From positions 1-64,000 of the forward strand of contig CAKTUD010000005.1 in the NCBI GenBank assembly GCA_934617425.1: a stretch of DNA of 64,000 bases, read 5' to 3'. Of the stretch, positions 11,087-20,281 are shown piece by piece; position 1 is the stretch's first letter; each line of letters opens with the position of its first letter. Position numbers and translations under genes: made by a program. Under the pieces are notes generated by a model that searched no databases, was not told the DNA's origin, and saw only the letters and a list, made by a program, of their open reading frames with translations. Origin of the DNA: an uncultured Eggerthellaceae bacterium (lineage in GTDB: Bacteria; Actinomycetota; Coriobacteriia; Coriobacteriales; Eggerthellaceae).

Positions 11087-11101
11087 GAATCGAGTATACC
11101 A
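11087..11101 (-). promoter_or_regulatory. Extended -10 promoter of uvrC, probably leaderless
   Basis: On the minus strand TGG-TATACT-CGATTC-ATG gives an extended -10 with the start codon at the expected first transcribed base. No Shine-Dalgarno sequence can fit between them. Leaderless messages are common in Actinobacteria. Confidence 0.55.
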
Positions 11102-11165
11102 AACGAAAATCTGACAAAAATCCAACAGAGGATAAATTCCAAAACACAAACAGATGTACGCCATT

Positions 11166-11194
11166 TATAATTGAGGAAACAACTTGCCCGGAGG
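11166..11194 (+). promoter_or_regulatory. -10 element and ribosome site of sbcD
   Basis: A consensus TATAAT (11166-11171) is followed by a short leader with GGAGG (11190-11194), six bases before the sbcD ATG. The -35 region (AACACA, 17 bases upstream) is weak. Confidence 0.5.
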
Positions 11195-11199
11195 ATGCC

Positions 11200-12426
11200 A
11201 TGAAGTTTCTTCATCTTGCCGATTTGCATATCGGAAAAACCGTGAACGACTTCCCCATGATCGCCGATCAGCGCTATGCACTTGAGCAGATTGTCGAATT
11301 CGTGGAAGACAGCTCGAACAACCGAATAGATGCGGTGCTGATAGCAGGCGACCTGTACGACAAAACCTCGCCATCCGCCGAAGCCGTCGCACTTGTCGAC
11401 TGGTTTTTGACCGAGCTTTCGCGTGCCGGCGTCGCGTGCTTCGCGATACCTGGCAATCACGATTCTGCGGAACGCGTCGGTTACGCCTCGGGAATGCTTG
11501 AGAACAACGGAATCTATCTTGCAGGACCCTACCAAGGCGAGCTTGCGCATCAGCAAATGGAAGACGAATTCGGTTCTGTTGATTTCTGGTTACTGCCCTT
11601 CGTAAGACCAGCAAATGTGCGCGGATACTTCCCAAACGACGAGATAGGCACCAGCTATACGGCCGCTTTGCGCGCAATCATCAACCATAGCGCGATCGAT
11701 TTCGCAAAGCGAAACGTCATACTCTCCCATCAGTTCGTTTCATTTGGGACAGTGAAACCCGAAACCTCGGATTCCGAAATCGCTTCGGTCGGCGGGCTCG
11801 ACGAAGTAAGCTCTGCCGTTTTCGACGGCTTCGATTATGTAGCCTTGGGACATATCCATAAATCGCAGGCTATCGCAACGCGCAACATTCGCTATTCCGG
11901 ATCGCTTTTGAAATATTCCTTCTCAGAGGCACGGCAAGAAAAAGCTTTCCCCATCGTCACCCTTCGCGAAAAAGGATCAGCGCAGATCGACGAGTTGCGC
12001 CTCAAGCCGCTTCATGACTTGCGCGAGGTCTCGGGTCCCCTCGATGAGTTGACATCCCCGAAGATCGCGGCATCTGCACCGACGGACGATTATCTGCACG
12101 TCATCCTCACCGACGATCATCCCATTATCAATGCTCTGCAACGCCTGAGAAGCGTATACCCCAACATCATGTCGATGGATTATCAAAATACGCTCAACCG
12201 CTCGTCTCGAACGCAGCATCGGATACCAAACATCGACAAAAACGACTTCTCCCCCGAAAAACTGTTCGAGAAATTCTATGAAGAACAGTTTGGCGGTCGT
12301 CTCACAAAATTGCAGAGATCGATAGTGAGCCGCGAGCTCTCTCGTTGCCTCGATGACGAAGCGTCCGAATCCACTGCAACCAAGATAGAAGAAAGCATGG
12401 AGGGACCCCTCGATGAGACCGATTAA
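11200..12426 (+). CDS. sbcD: Exonuclease SbcCD, nuclease subunit SbcD
   Basis: Mn-dependent nuclease subunit of the Mre11/Rad50-type complex that cleaves hairpins and protein-blocked DNA ends. Metal motifs are complete: HLADLHIG (residue 5 on), AGDLYDKTSP, PGNHDSAER, LSHQFV and ALGHIHK. The protein is 408 residues. It overlaps sbcC by 14 bases, so the subunits are coupled. The pair is one of the few plus-strand units here and uses more A/T-rich codons than its neighbours. Confidence 0.96.
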   Translation: MKFLHLADLHIGKTVNDFPMIADQRYALEQIVEFVEDSSNNRIDAVLIAGDLYDKTSPSAEAVALVDWFLTELSRAGVACFAIPGNHDSAERVGYASGMLENNGIYLAGPYQGELAHQQMEDEFGSVDFWLLPFVRPANVRGYFPNDEIGTSYTAALRAIINHSAIDFAKRNVILSHQFVSFGTVKPETSDSEIASVGGLDEVSSAVFDGFDYVALGHIHKSQAIATRNIRYSGSLLKYSFSEARQEKAFPIVTLREKGSAQIDELRLKPLHDLREVSGPLDELTSPKIAASAPTDDYLHVILTDDHPIINALQRLRSVYPNIMSMDYQNTLNRSSRTQHRIPNIDKNDFSPEKLFEKFYEEQFGGRLTKLQRSIVSRELSRCLDDEASESTATKIEESMEGPLDETD

Positions 12427-15217
12427 GCTCACCCTTTGCGCATTTGGCCCTTTCGCCAAGAAAACAACTATCGATTTCTCAGAACTTGGCAAAAACAGCC
12501 TCTATCTTATTTGCGGCGACACCGGCGCTGGCAAAACCACAATATTTGATGCAATAACATTTGCTCTGTTCGGCGAGCCGTCAAACGAATTCCGCTCATC
12601 GAATAACCTACGGAGCGATTTCGCCGACCCAAACGACGACACCTACGTTGATTTTGCATTCGAATATCGACATGAGCTATATCGCATCATGCGCAGCCCC
12701 CGTTACACCCGCGCAAAACTGCGAGGTGAAGGCGTTACTACCCGTATGCCCCAAGCAGAACTCCATCGACCTGATGGCAATATCATCACAGGAACCAACC
12801 TCGTCGATTCTGCCATTAAAGAATTGCTCGGGATAACAAAAAACCAATACACGCAAATCGCCATGATTGCCCAAGGCGAATTTCGCAAGCTGATGAACGC
12901 TACGACCAGGGAACGTTCGGAGATATTTCGCAGCATTTTCAACACCGCGCCATACGAGAAATTTCAATTGGCCCTGCGCGACAAAGCAAACACCCTTAAA
13001 AAGGAAAATGACAATGCCTTTATATGTATTCGCCAGCTCGCCGAGCAAATTTCCTTCCCCGCAGAAAACCCCGCCGAGAAAGAGATCAACGCATTGCTTT
13101 CCCGAAAAGAATTCGATGCGAAAACTCTTGAGATTTTGCTAACGGAAATCGTCGAAAACGATAAGCGACTGCAGGCAACGCATTCCGAAAAGCTTGATGA
13201 GGTGAACTCCAAGTTAAAATCCCTTGATGAGCTTCTTGTGAAAAGCGACCAAAAGGAAGTGCTCGAGAAAAAGGTCCATTTGGTTAAGGTGCGGCTAGCA
13301 GAAGCTAATCAGCGTTTCGAAACAGCTGCAGCCGAACTCGAAAAACGACTCAACGATAAAAAGACATGCGAAAATCTTCCCGTCGAGATCAAATCACTCG
13401 AAGAGCGCTTATCGCGTATCGATGACTTGGAAAGCGTTTTCGAAAACAGCGAAAGAGCTTTTGGAAAGCTCTCCGAAGCTAAAGCGAAATTCAACGAGAA
13501 AAGCGCGATACTTAGCAGCTGCGAGCAACGCATACACGAACTGGAAAACGAATATAAGCACCTTGAGACCGCTGCAGCGGAAATCCCTCCTCTGCAAGCC
13601 GAAGCAGACAGGTGCAAAACGTCACTAAAAGCATCGACCGAAGCCGTTCGTCTTCTAAAACAGGAAATGGCTGATCTCGAATCCGCAAAGATCTCCCTTG
13701 AAAACACCCAGAAAAGCTATCTCGAGGCCCGAAAGAAAAGCGACGAAGCCGAAGAGCGATTTTATTTGGCGCAGCGTTCCTATCTAGACAACCAAGCGGG
13801 CCTGATTGCTCAGCAGCTTGCAGACAATGTACCTTGCCCCGTTTGCGGATCGATTGAGCATCCCCGCCCCGCGCTCTTAAAAAACAAAAACGTTAATATC
13901 GAAAAAGTAGAAACCCTGCAGAAAAAAGCCTCTATTGCCCAGAAAGCCGCGAACGAAGCCGCAGCAAAAAGCGCCAGCGCGCTCACCCTTGTTGATGAGC
14001 GCGAAAAAAGCCTTGTCAGCGATATAAACCGTCTAGGATCTCTAGAGGACAACGCGAACAAGAGCAGCAGATTAGAACAGCAGCTTTTCGCAACCAACAC
14101 AAAACTGCAGGAACTATTCAAGTGCAAAAAGAAGGCAGAAGAAACGAATTCGCGTCTCGAAAAAGAGATGGAAATCGCAGCGAAAACACGCAACGCAATT
14201 TCGGAAAACGAAGCCGATATCCAACGCTACAGCACCGAACACGCCATCGAACAAACACGCATACAAGAGCTGTCAAAAGCGCTTTCCGTCGATTTTGGAG
14301 AAGCCGCAGCTTTGCATATCTCCAACAAAGAGCAATTGTCGAAAACAAAATCGAAGTTTTCAACCGCAATCGAAAAGCGAAAACTACTATTTGTTGATTC
14401 AACGAACTCCCTCGATAAGGCAACGATGGAATACAAAAACGCTGAAAAAGAAGCCGCCGATTTGAAGTCGCAAGCAAAAACACTGCAGGAGGAAATCGAT
14501 ACGCTCGGCTCCCTTAGCCGCAATCAACTATCCTCACAAAGGGAATCGCTGCAGCAAACAGCAGCCGGTTTCGCCAAGATAACGAACGCCGCCGACCGCC
14601 GCATTGCCGTAAACGGGAAAATACTTGCATCTCTAAGTAATGCTATGGCAACGATTGCGAAAACAAAAGGGGTTTACGGCCAAATCTCGTCTCTCGCCGA
14701 TGTCGCTAACGGCTCCCTCAAGGGAGTGCAACGCATTTCTTTCGAGACTTATGTGCAAACCATATACTTCGATATGATCATCGAAGCCTCGAATGCTCGT
14801 TTAGCTCTCATGACCGCAAATCGCTACGAGCTGCAACGAAAAGTAGATGGCGGACGATCTGGAAAAACCGGGCTCGACCTCGATGTGTTCGACAGGTTCA
14901 CCGGGAAAACGCGCGATGCCTCCACTCTTTCCGGCGGCGAATCGTTTGAAGCTTCGCTTTGCCTAGCCCTAGGTTTATCTGATGTGGTTCAGAGTTTTTC
15001 GGGCGGCATCCAACTCGATTCCATGTTCATAGATGAAGGTTTCGGTTCCCTCGATGAAGAATCACTGACAAACGCCATCAAGACGCTTGCAAGCCTTAGC
15101 GAGGGCGACTGCCTTATAGGGATAATCAGTCATGTCGAAGAGTTGAAAGCAGCGATAGAAAAGAAAATCCTCGTCGAGAAAAGCCCTTATGGCTCAACGC
15201 TTAAATTAATCGTCTGA
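12413..15217 (+). CDS. sbcC: Exonuclease SbcCD, ATPase subunit SbcC
   Basis: Rad50-like SMC-type ATPase. The 934 residues show Walker A CGDTGAGKTT near residue 37. Long coiled-coil arms flank a zinc hook CPVCG near residue 475. The signature LSGGESFEASL and Walker B MFIDEGFGSLD are near the end. It partners with SbcD directly upstream. Composition is Lys/Glu/Asn-rich and lower in GC than the surrounding genes, partly because of the coiled coil but also visible in codon use. Confidence 0.96.
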   Translation: MRPIKLTLCAFGPFAKKTTIDFSELGKNSLYLICGDTGAGKTTIFDAITFALFGEPSNEFRSSNNLRSDFADPNDDTYVDFAFEYRHELYRIMRSPRYTRAKLRGEGVTTRMPQAELHRPDGNIITGTNLVDSAIKELLGITKNQYTQIAMIAQGEFRKLMNATTRERSEIFRSIFNTAPYEKFQLALRDKANTLKKENDNAFICIRQLAEQISFPAENPAEKEINALLSRKEFDAKTLEILLTEIVENDKRLQATHSEKLDEVNSKLKSLDELLVKSDQKEVLEKKVHLVKVRLAEANQRFETAAAELEKRLNDKKTCENLPVEIKSLEERLSRIDDLESVFENSERAFGKLSEAKAKFNEKSAILSSCEQRIHELENEYKHLETAAAEIPPLQAEADRCKTSLKASTEAVRLLKQEMADLESAKISLENTQKSYLEARKKSDEAEERFYLAQRSYLDNQAGLIAQQLADNVPCPVCGSIEHPRPALLKNKNVNIEKVETLQKKASIAQKAANEAAAKSASALTLVDEREKSLVSDINRLGSLEDNANKSSRLEQQLFATNTKLQELFKCKKKAEETNSRLEKEMEIAAKTRNAISENEADIQRYSTEHAIEQTRIQELSKALSVDFGEAAALHISNKEQLSKTKSKFSTAIEKRKLLFVDSTNSLDKATMEYKNAEKEAADLKSQAKTLQEEIDTLGSLSRNQLSSQRESLQQTAAGFAKITNAADRRIAVNGKILASLSNAMATIAKTKGVYGQISSLADVANGSLKGVQRISFETYVQTIYFDMIIEASNARLALMTANRYELQRKVDGGRSGKTGLDLDVFDRFTGKTRDASTLSGGESFEASLCLALGLSDVVQSFSGGIQLDSMFIDEGFGSLDEESLTNAIKTLASLSEGDCLIGIISHVEELKAAIEKKILVEKSPYGSTLKLIV

Positions 15218-15301
15218 GCACTCGAGTCTGCGCAAAAAAAGCGAAGCGACGTAACACGAAAACGGTGTATAAAGGCTGATCTAATTTCAATCGTTTATTT
15301 C

Positions 15302-16159
15302 TCACTCGGATATCGTTTTCGATGAAACCACATTATTGGGCGAAATGAAAATCGCAGAAACAGAACCTCTATCACAACGACTGGCAATAAAAGCATCACT
15401 TTTGCGATATCTTTTGGTTGACGTTTCCGCAGGTGAATTCATCGAAGAGGTACCTGATACGTTCGATTCTTCGGTTTCATCTTTACTGCTTTGATCAGAG
15501 CCCGAAGATCCAGACCCAGCAGAAGATCCGCTTTGACCATCGTCTCCGGAAGTGCTGTCAGATTCTTCCCCCGTTTCCGACCCTGCGGAAGACGACCCTT
15601 CCGTCGATTCCGCAGCCTCATCTTTTTCAAGAGGAGTCTCGCCGAGTTCCACGATGATATCAACCCCTGCAGCGCCTTCCAAATATTCGTTTTCGGAATA
15701 CTCCAGGGCCACAACAACATCCGCACCACGTTGCTGCAACAAGGCTATCTGGCGGTCGATAGTCAGATAAGGAGTATCGGCGTCGACCGGAAGAAATCCC
15801 ACACGATAGTCATTTCGCAACAGCACAAATGGCTCGGTATAGCTATAGGTCTCCGTACGCAATGAGAATACCGTAGCACCTTTGTCGCGGTATGACTTCC
15901 GCAACTCGACAAGAAGATCAGACGAAGAATCGGCAGTCGAATTCTTCGAGCTTGCCAAGGATTGCTCATTAGGAGCATCGGTCCCCTCATAGAGCAAAAC
16001 CACATAACCATCCATGCTACCCGTCACGTCGTCGATGGTAGTAGCAGCAACATTCCATTTGTGACCCGCCGAAATGTACCAGCCAAAAAATCCTAGGCCG
16101 GCAATCAACAGCGCGGTAAGCAGAACAAGTGCGAGTATTTCCCTTTTTCTCTTATCCAT
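15302..16159 (-). CDS. Membrane-anchored protein with degenerate 5'-nucleotidase/metallophosphatase-like domain
   Basis: A 285-residue protein with one N-terminal membrane segment (about residues 8-29) and an outside domain. The region YRVGFLPVD...GADVVVAL...AAGVDIIVELGETP follows the later part of 5'-nucleotidase-type phosphatases, where the usual text is 'GADVIVALSHLG...GIDVIIDGHTH'. The metal ligands of that family (DxH, GNH[DE], GHTH) are not present, so catalysis is unlikely. From about residue 180 a Ser/Glu/Gly-rich linker of ~70 residues precedes a short end (SVSAIFISPNNVVSSKTI). ATG 16159 lies one base after the uvrA stop; an ATG at 16183 inside uvrA is an alternative. Function unknown. 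Confidence 0.7.
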   Translation of the reverse strand: MDKRKREILALVLLTALLIAGLGFFGWYISAGHKWNVAATTIDDVTGSMDGYVVLLYEGTDAPNEQSLASSKNSTADSSSDLLVELRKSYRDKGATVFSLRTETYSYTEPFVLLRNDYRVGFLPVDADTPYLTIDRQIALLQQRGADVVVALEYSENEYLEGAAGVDIIVELGETPLEKDEAAESTEGSSSAGSETGEESDSTSGDDGQSGSSAGSGSSGSDQSSKDETEESNVSGTSSMNSPAETSTKRYRKSDAFIASRCDRGSVSAIFISPNNVVSSKTISE

Positions 16160-16160
16160 C

Positions 16161-19058
16161 TCACGACGGAATATTACCACCATCCAGGATTCGTTTAAGG
16201 AAATGTCCGGTATAGCTATCAGAAACTTCGGCTACTTGCTCGGGCGTACCATAAGCGACCACCGTACCGCCGCCATCGCCTCCTTCGGGGCCAAGGTCGA
16301 TGATACGATCGGCGCATTTGATGACATCGAGGTTGTGCTCGATTATCAATACCGTATTGCCCGCATTAACCAAACGCTGCAAAACCTCAAGCAACTGACG
16401 AACATCTTCAAAATGAAGTCCTGTCGTCGGCTCATCGAGAATATAGAAGGTCTTACCCGTTTGACGCTTCTGCAATTCGCTTGAAAGCTTCACGCGTTGA
16501 GCCTCTCCACCCGAGAGGGTTGTAGCGGGCTGACCAAGCCTGATGTAGCCTAAGCCGACATCGTGTAAAGTTTCAAGCTTGCGCTTGATTCCGGGTATAT
16601 TAGCGAAGAAGTCGAGGGCCTCGTCGACAGTCATATCGAGAACTTGCGAAATATTTTTGCCACGATAGGTTACTTGCAAAGTCTCGCGATTGTAGCGCTC
16701 CCCATGACATACCTCGCATGGTACGTAGATATCGGGCAAGAAATGCATCTCTATCTTGATCTGACCATCACCCTTGCAGGCTTCGCAACGACCGCCCTTC
16801 ACGTTGAAGGAAAAACGCCCTGGCGAATATCCGCGAGCCTTCGCCTCTGCGGTAGAAGAGAACAGGGCACGGATATCGTCCCAAAGACCGATGTATGTCG
16901 CCGGATTGGAACGCGGCGTGCGCCCGATAGGGCTCTGATCGATATTGATGGCTTTGTCAATCGCTTCCAAACCGGTGATTTTGCGATATTCGCCTGTTCG
17001 ACGACGCGCATGATTCACTTGATTCGCCAAAATCGGGGCTAGGGTATCCGTAACAAGCGAACTTTTTCCCGATCCGCTCACACCCGTAACCACCGTAAGC
17101 GTTCCCAGCTCTATTTCGATAGAAACGTTCTTCAGATTGTTTTCAGAAGCGCCGGTAAGTTTCACTTTACCCTTGTTGGGATTGCGACGCGCGGCGGGAA
17201 CGGCAATCTCTTTCTTGCCGGATAGATATTGCCCGGTAATCGAGTTTGGATTTGCCATAATCTCCTGCGGTGTGCCGGCTGCAACCACATAGCCGCCGTT
17301 TTCGCCAGCGCCGGGACCCATATCAACCACGAAATCGGCAGCACGGATCGTGTCTTCATCGTGTTCTACGACGACAACCGTATTACCCAAATCGCGCAAT
17401 CTCTGCAACGTGGCGATAAGACGCTCGTTATCGCGCTGGTGCAAGCCAATAGACGGTTCGTCCAAAATGTAAAGCACGCCCATAAGACCTGCGCCGATTT
17501 GCGTTGCCAAACGAATACGCTGCGCCTCGCCGCCAGAAAGCGTTGCGGTAGCGCGCTCGAGGGTAAGATAATCCAACCCGACATCAACCAAAAACTGTAA
17601 ACGGGCTATGATCTCCTTCACAATAGGATCGGCAATGCGCTTATCCGAACCGCTGAAGCTCAGCCCCTGAAAAAAAGCTAAGGAACTCTTGGCGCTTAGA
17701 TTACAAATGTCATAAATCGACTTGCCATTTATGGTTACCGCCAGGATCTCGGGTTTCAAACGCTTTCCCCCGCACGTAGGACAGGGGATGGTAGCAAAAT
17801 ATTGCTGATATTTCTCGCGTTGCATGTCACTAGAGGCATCATGCAACTTTTCCTCGACCGCTTTGATGGCGCCATTCCACTCGATATACCAGTAAGTCTC
17901 TCGACCATCGACGGTATGGTAATCGACGCGGACGCGATCTTTCACCCCGTAAAGCAACCCCTTTTGAACTTTAGCAGGCAAGTCTTCCCATGGGGTTTGG
18001 TCATTTGCACCCAAATGATAAGCAACCGCCTTCAACACCTGAGGGAAGTAATTACCCGTCTTAAACGGGACTATGGCGCCATCTGCTAGCGAGAGACTTT
18101 TATCTGGAACCAGAAGCTTGGGATCCACTTCTTCGCGACTGCCTATGCCCGTGCAATCGGGACATGCGCCATAAGGAGCATTGAAAGAAAAATCACGCGG
18201 CTCAAGCTCGTTTATGGAATGACCGTGCTCGGGGCAAGCTAAAGCAAGCGAAAAAATATGTTCGCCCTCGCGCAATCCTCCTTTAGCACCCGAAGAGGTT
18301 TTCCCTTCACCACCAATGGGGTTTCCACCAGAATCAAGCAGCTGAACTAGAACACGACCGTTAGAAAGCGTAGTTGCCAGCTCGACAGCCTCGGCAACAC
18401 GTGCTGTAGCGGCACTTTTTAAAACCACGCGATCGACAACAACATCGATGAAGTGTTTGATCTTCTTATCAAGCACCATCTCTTCTCCGGCAAGACGCAC
18501 CACCTCGCCGTCGATGCGAACCCGTGTGAACCCTTCTTTCGAGAGGTCCTTGAAAAGCTGAGCGAATTCCCCTTTGCGACCCTCCACCATAGGCGCCATG
18601 ATGATCGCTCGTGTTCCTTCGGGGGCGAGTCTCAGTATCTCGTCAGTTACTTGATCGGTCGTCTGGCTTTTGATCTCACGACCGCATTCAGGGCAATGGG
18701 GCACGCCGACACGGGCGAAAAGCAAGCGGAGATAGTCGTATATTTCGGTAGTGGTGCCAACCGTCGATCGCGGGTTGCGCGATGTTGTCTTTTGGTCGAT
18801 GGAAACGGCAGGAGAAAGACCGTCGATGCTATCGAGGTCCGGTTTGCTCATCTGCCCCAAGAACATGCGCGCATAGCTGGAAAGGCTCTCGACATAACGT
18901 CGTTGGCCTTCAGCATACATGGTATCGAAAGCTAAGCTCGATTTTCCCGACCCAGACAAACCGGTGATGACAACTAGTTTGTCGCGAGGTATTTCCAAAT
19001 CGACGTTTTTTAGATTATGCTCACGGGCTCCCTTGATGACGATTGATTTCTGACCCAT
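16161..19058 (-). CDS. uvrA: UvrABC system protein A
   Basis: Damage-recognition ATPase of nucleotide excision repair. At 965 residues it has two ABC ATPase modules. The first Walker A is [14 protein letters not shown] (residue 35 on), with signature [12 protein letters not shown] and [11 protein letters not shown]. The second is [10 protein letters not shown], with [11 protein letters not shown] and [11 protein letters not shown]. Zinc-binding CPEC/CP..C, CPTC and CEAC...CEVC motifs are present. The ATG has GGGAGA upstream. A LexA-type box lies about 110 bases ahead, so SOS control is likely. Confidence 0.98.
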   Translation of the reverse strand: MGQKSIVIKGAREHNLKNVDLEIPRDKLVVITGLSGSGKSSLAFDTMYAEGQRRYVESLSSYARMFLGQMSKPDLDSIDGLSPAVSIDQKTTSRNPRSTVGTTTEIYDYLRLLFARVGVPHCPECGREIKSQTTDQVTDEILRLAPEGTRAIIMAPMVEGRKGEFAQLFKDLSKEGFTRVRIDGEVVRLAGEEMVLDKKIKHFIDVVVDRVVLKSAATARVAEAVELATTLSNGRVLVQLLDSGGNPIGGEGKTSSGAKGGLREGEHIFSLALACPEHGHSINELEPRDFSFNAPYGACPDCTGIGSREEVDPKLLVPDKSLSLADGAIVPFKTGNYFPQVLKAVAYHLGANDQTPWEDLPAKVQKGLLYGVKDRVRVDYHTVDGRETYWYIEWNGAIKAVEEKLHDASSDMQREKYQQYFATIPCPTCGGKRLKPEILAVTINGKSIYDICNLSAKSSLAFFQGLSFSGSDKRIADPIVKEIIARLQFLVDVGLDYLTLERATATLSGGEAQRIRLATQIGAGLMGVLYILDEPSIGLHQRDNERLIATLQRLRDLGNTVVVVEHDEDTIRAADFVVDMGPGAGENGGYVVAAGTPQEIMANPNSITGQYLSGKKEIAVPAARRNPNKGKVKLTGASENNLKNVSIEIELGTLTVVTGVSGSGKSSLVTDTLAPILANQVNHARRRTGEYRKITGLEAIDKAINIDQSPIGRTPRSNPATYIGLWDDIRALFSSTAEAKARGYSPGRFSFNVKGGRCEACKGDGQIKIEMHFLPDIYVPCEVCHGERYNRETLQVTYRGKNISQVLDMTVDEALDFFANIPGIKRKLETLHDVGLGYIRLGQPATTLSGGEAQRVKLSSELQKRQTGKTFYILDEPTTGLHFEDVRQLLEVLQRLVNAGNTVLIIEHNLDVIKCADRIIDLGPEGGDGGGTVVAYGTPEQVAEVSDSYTGHFLKRILDGGNIPS

Positions 19059-19150
19059 TTGATCTCCCTATATTTTTGCAAACGCCCCTGCAAAGCAGCA
19101 AAAAAAACGCTATGCAATTAGAATGGACGTCGATCATTTTCTTTTCCAAT

Positions 19151-19202
19151 GCATTATAGCCCACAAACACGAACTTGTGTTCGTGTTTGTGGGCTATAAT
19201 GC
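19151..19202. repeat. Perfect 24-bp inverted repeat with 4-base loop
   Basis: Two 24-base arms (19151-19174 and 19179-19202) are exactly complementary around TTGT. Each outer arm carries GCTATAATGC, so a perfect -10 hexamer faces outward on both sides. The centre is the LexA-type box listed separately. It lies between the end of xerC and the start of uvrA. Confidence 0.95.
19153..19183 (-). promoter_or_regulatory. Likely SOS-controlled promoter of uvrA with LexA box
   Basis: CGAACTTGTGTTCG (19170-19183) fits the Gram-positive LexA box CGAAC-N4-GTTCG. On the minus strand TATAAT (19153-19158) lies 11 bases beyond it toward uvrA, so the box covers the -35 region (AACACA with a 17-base spacer). 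A bound LexA dimer would block this promoter. uvrA is a classic SOS gene. Confidence 0.8.
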
Positions 19203-19270
19203 AACAATCTCCAAAACATCGAAATCGAATATCGAAAACGCCAGATTACCCTAGATATGCCAAACCCAAG

Positions 19271-20281
19271 CTATGCTCGCGGATGAGCCTGTTCATGAAC
19301 CTGTTTCAGCCGCGTAGGCGAAAGATGCGTATAGATTTGCGTGGTTGACAAACTGGCATGTCCAAGCATTTCCTGGACGCTACGCAAATCAGCGCCCCCG
19401 TCAAGCAAATCAGTTGCAAAGGTATGACGCATGTCATGAGGCGAAAGCGATTCATCCAACCCGGCAGCACGCACCGTCTGCTTGAACATCTTGCGCATGG
19501 CATCGGTACCCATCTGATTGCCACGCGTGGAAACGAAGAAATAAATCGACGTACGTCCCCTTAAAAGGATAGGGCGCGCGTCGTACAGATAACGATTCAT
19601 GGCACCGATGCAAAGCTCATGCAGTGGAATGATGCGCTCTTTGCCGCCTTTGCCGAAAACCCTCACCTGGCCTTGCTCTAAATCGACGCCGGAAACCTTT
19701 AGACCGGAAGCTTCGGAGATGCGCGCGCCGCAGGCATATAGGAACTCGAGAATCGCCTGATCGCGCATTTCGACGGCACGGCCAACCGCGCCGCCATAGC
19801 CCCCCTCCCCCGCAGCACGGGAGCAGCCCGACTCCGCCGAATCTGAGGAGAGCATATGGACGCTCAGCAGTTTCACCATGTCGCTCGGTCTGATAACCGA
19901 CGGAAGATGCTTACCCTGCTTGGGCCCCTGAAGAGCACTCGCCGGATCATCGTCGATCACGCCGGTTGTATTCAACCAACGAAAAAAACTTCGCAGTGAA
20001 GACAAGTGCCTGTTTATCGTGGTTCGCTCATAACGGGCTTTGTCTAGATCAGCCAAAAAAGCCCGCAAATCACGATGGGTGACGTTCAAGGGATCGATCT
20101 TCCGACGAAGACACCAATCTGCATATTCTTTCAAATCATGCGCATATGCGCGAACAGTATGAACCGAGGCGTTCTGTTCGATTTCAAGATCGCGGCAAAA
20201 ATCCTTCACGAGCGCTTGAATGCTCGCACTCTCTTGAGCGCGCGTATCGGATTCATTCTTAAGTGGCCCTTCACCGATCAA
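19271..20281 (-). CDS. xerC: Tyrosine recombinase XerC
   Basis: Site-specific recombinase that resolves chromosome dimers at dif. From the TTG at 20281 the protein is 336 residues with an N-terminal SAM-like core-binding domain (ASVHTVRAYAHDL). The full catalytic set is present: Arg187 (GARISEASG), Lys211 (FGKGGKERIIPL), His282/Arg285 (HDMRHTFAT), His308 (LGHASLSTT) and Tyr317 (IYTHLSP). About 25 extra Gly/Ser-rich residues (~144-171) separate the two domains. The TTG overlaps the trmFO stop; the start is uncertain because no stronger codon is close. Downstream of trmFO as in many Gram-positive genomes. Confidence 0.9.
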   Translation of the reverse strand: MIGEGPLKNESDTRAQESASIQALVKDFCRDLEIEQNASVHTVRAYAHDLKEYADWCLRRKIDPLNVTHRDLRAFLADLDKARYERTTINRHLSSLRSFFRWLNTTGVIDDDPASALQGPKQGKHLPSVIRPSDMVKLLSVHMLSSDSAESGCSRAAGEGGYGGAVGRAVEMRDQAILEFLYACGARISEASGLKVSGVDLEQGQVRVFGKGGKERIIPLHELCIGAMNRYLYDARPILLRGRTSIYFFVSTRGNQMGTDAMRKMFKQTVRAAGLDESLSPHDMRHTFATDLLDGGADLRSVQEMLGHASLSTTQIYTHLSPTRLKQVHEQAHPRA

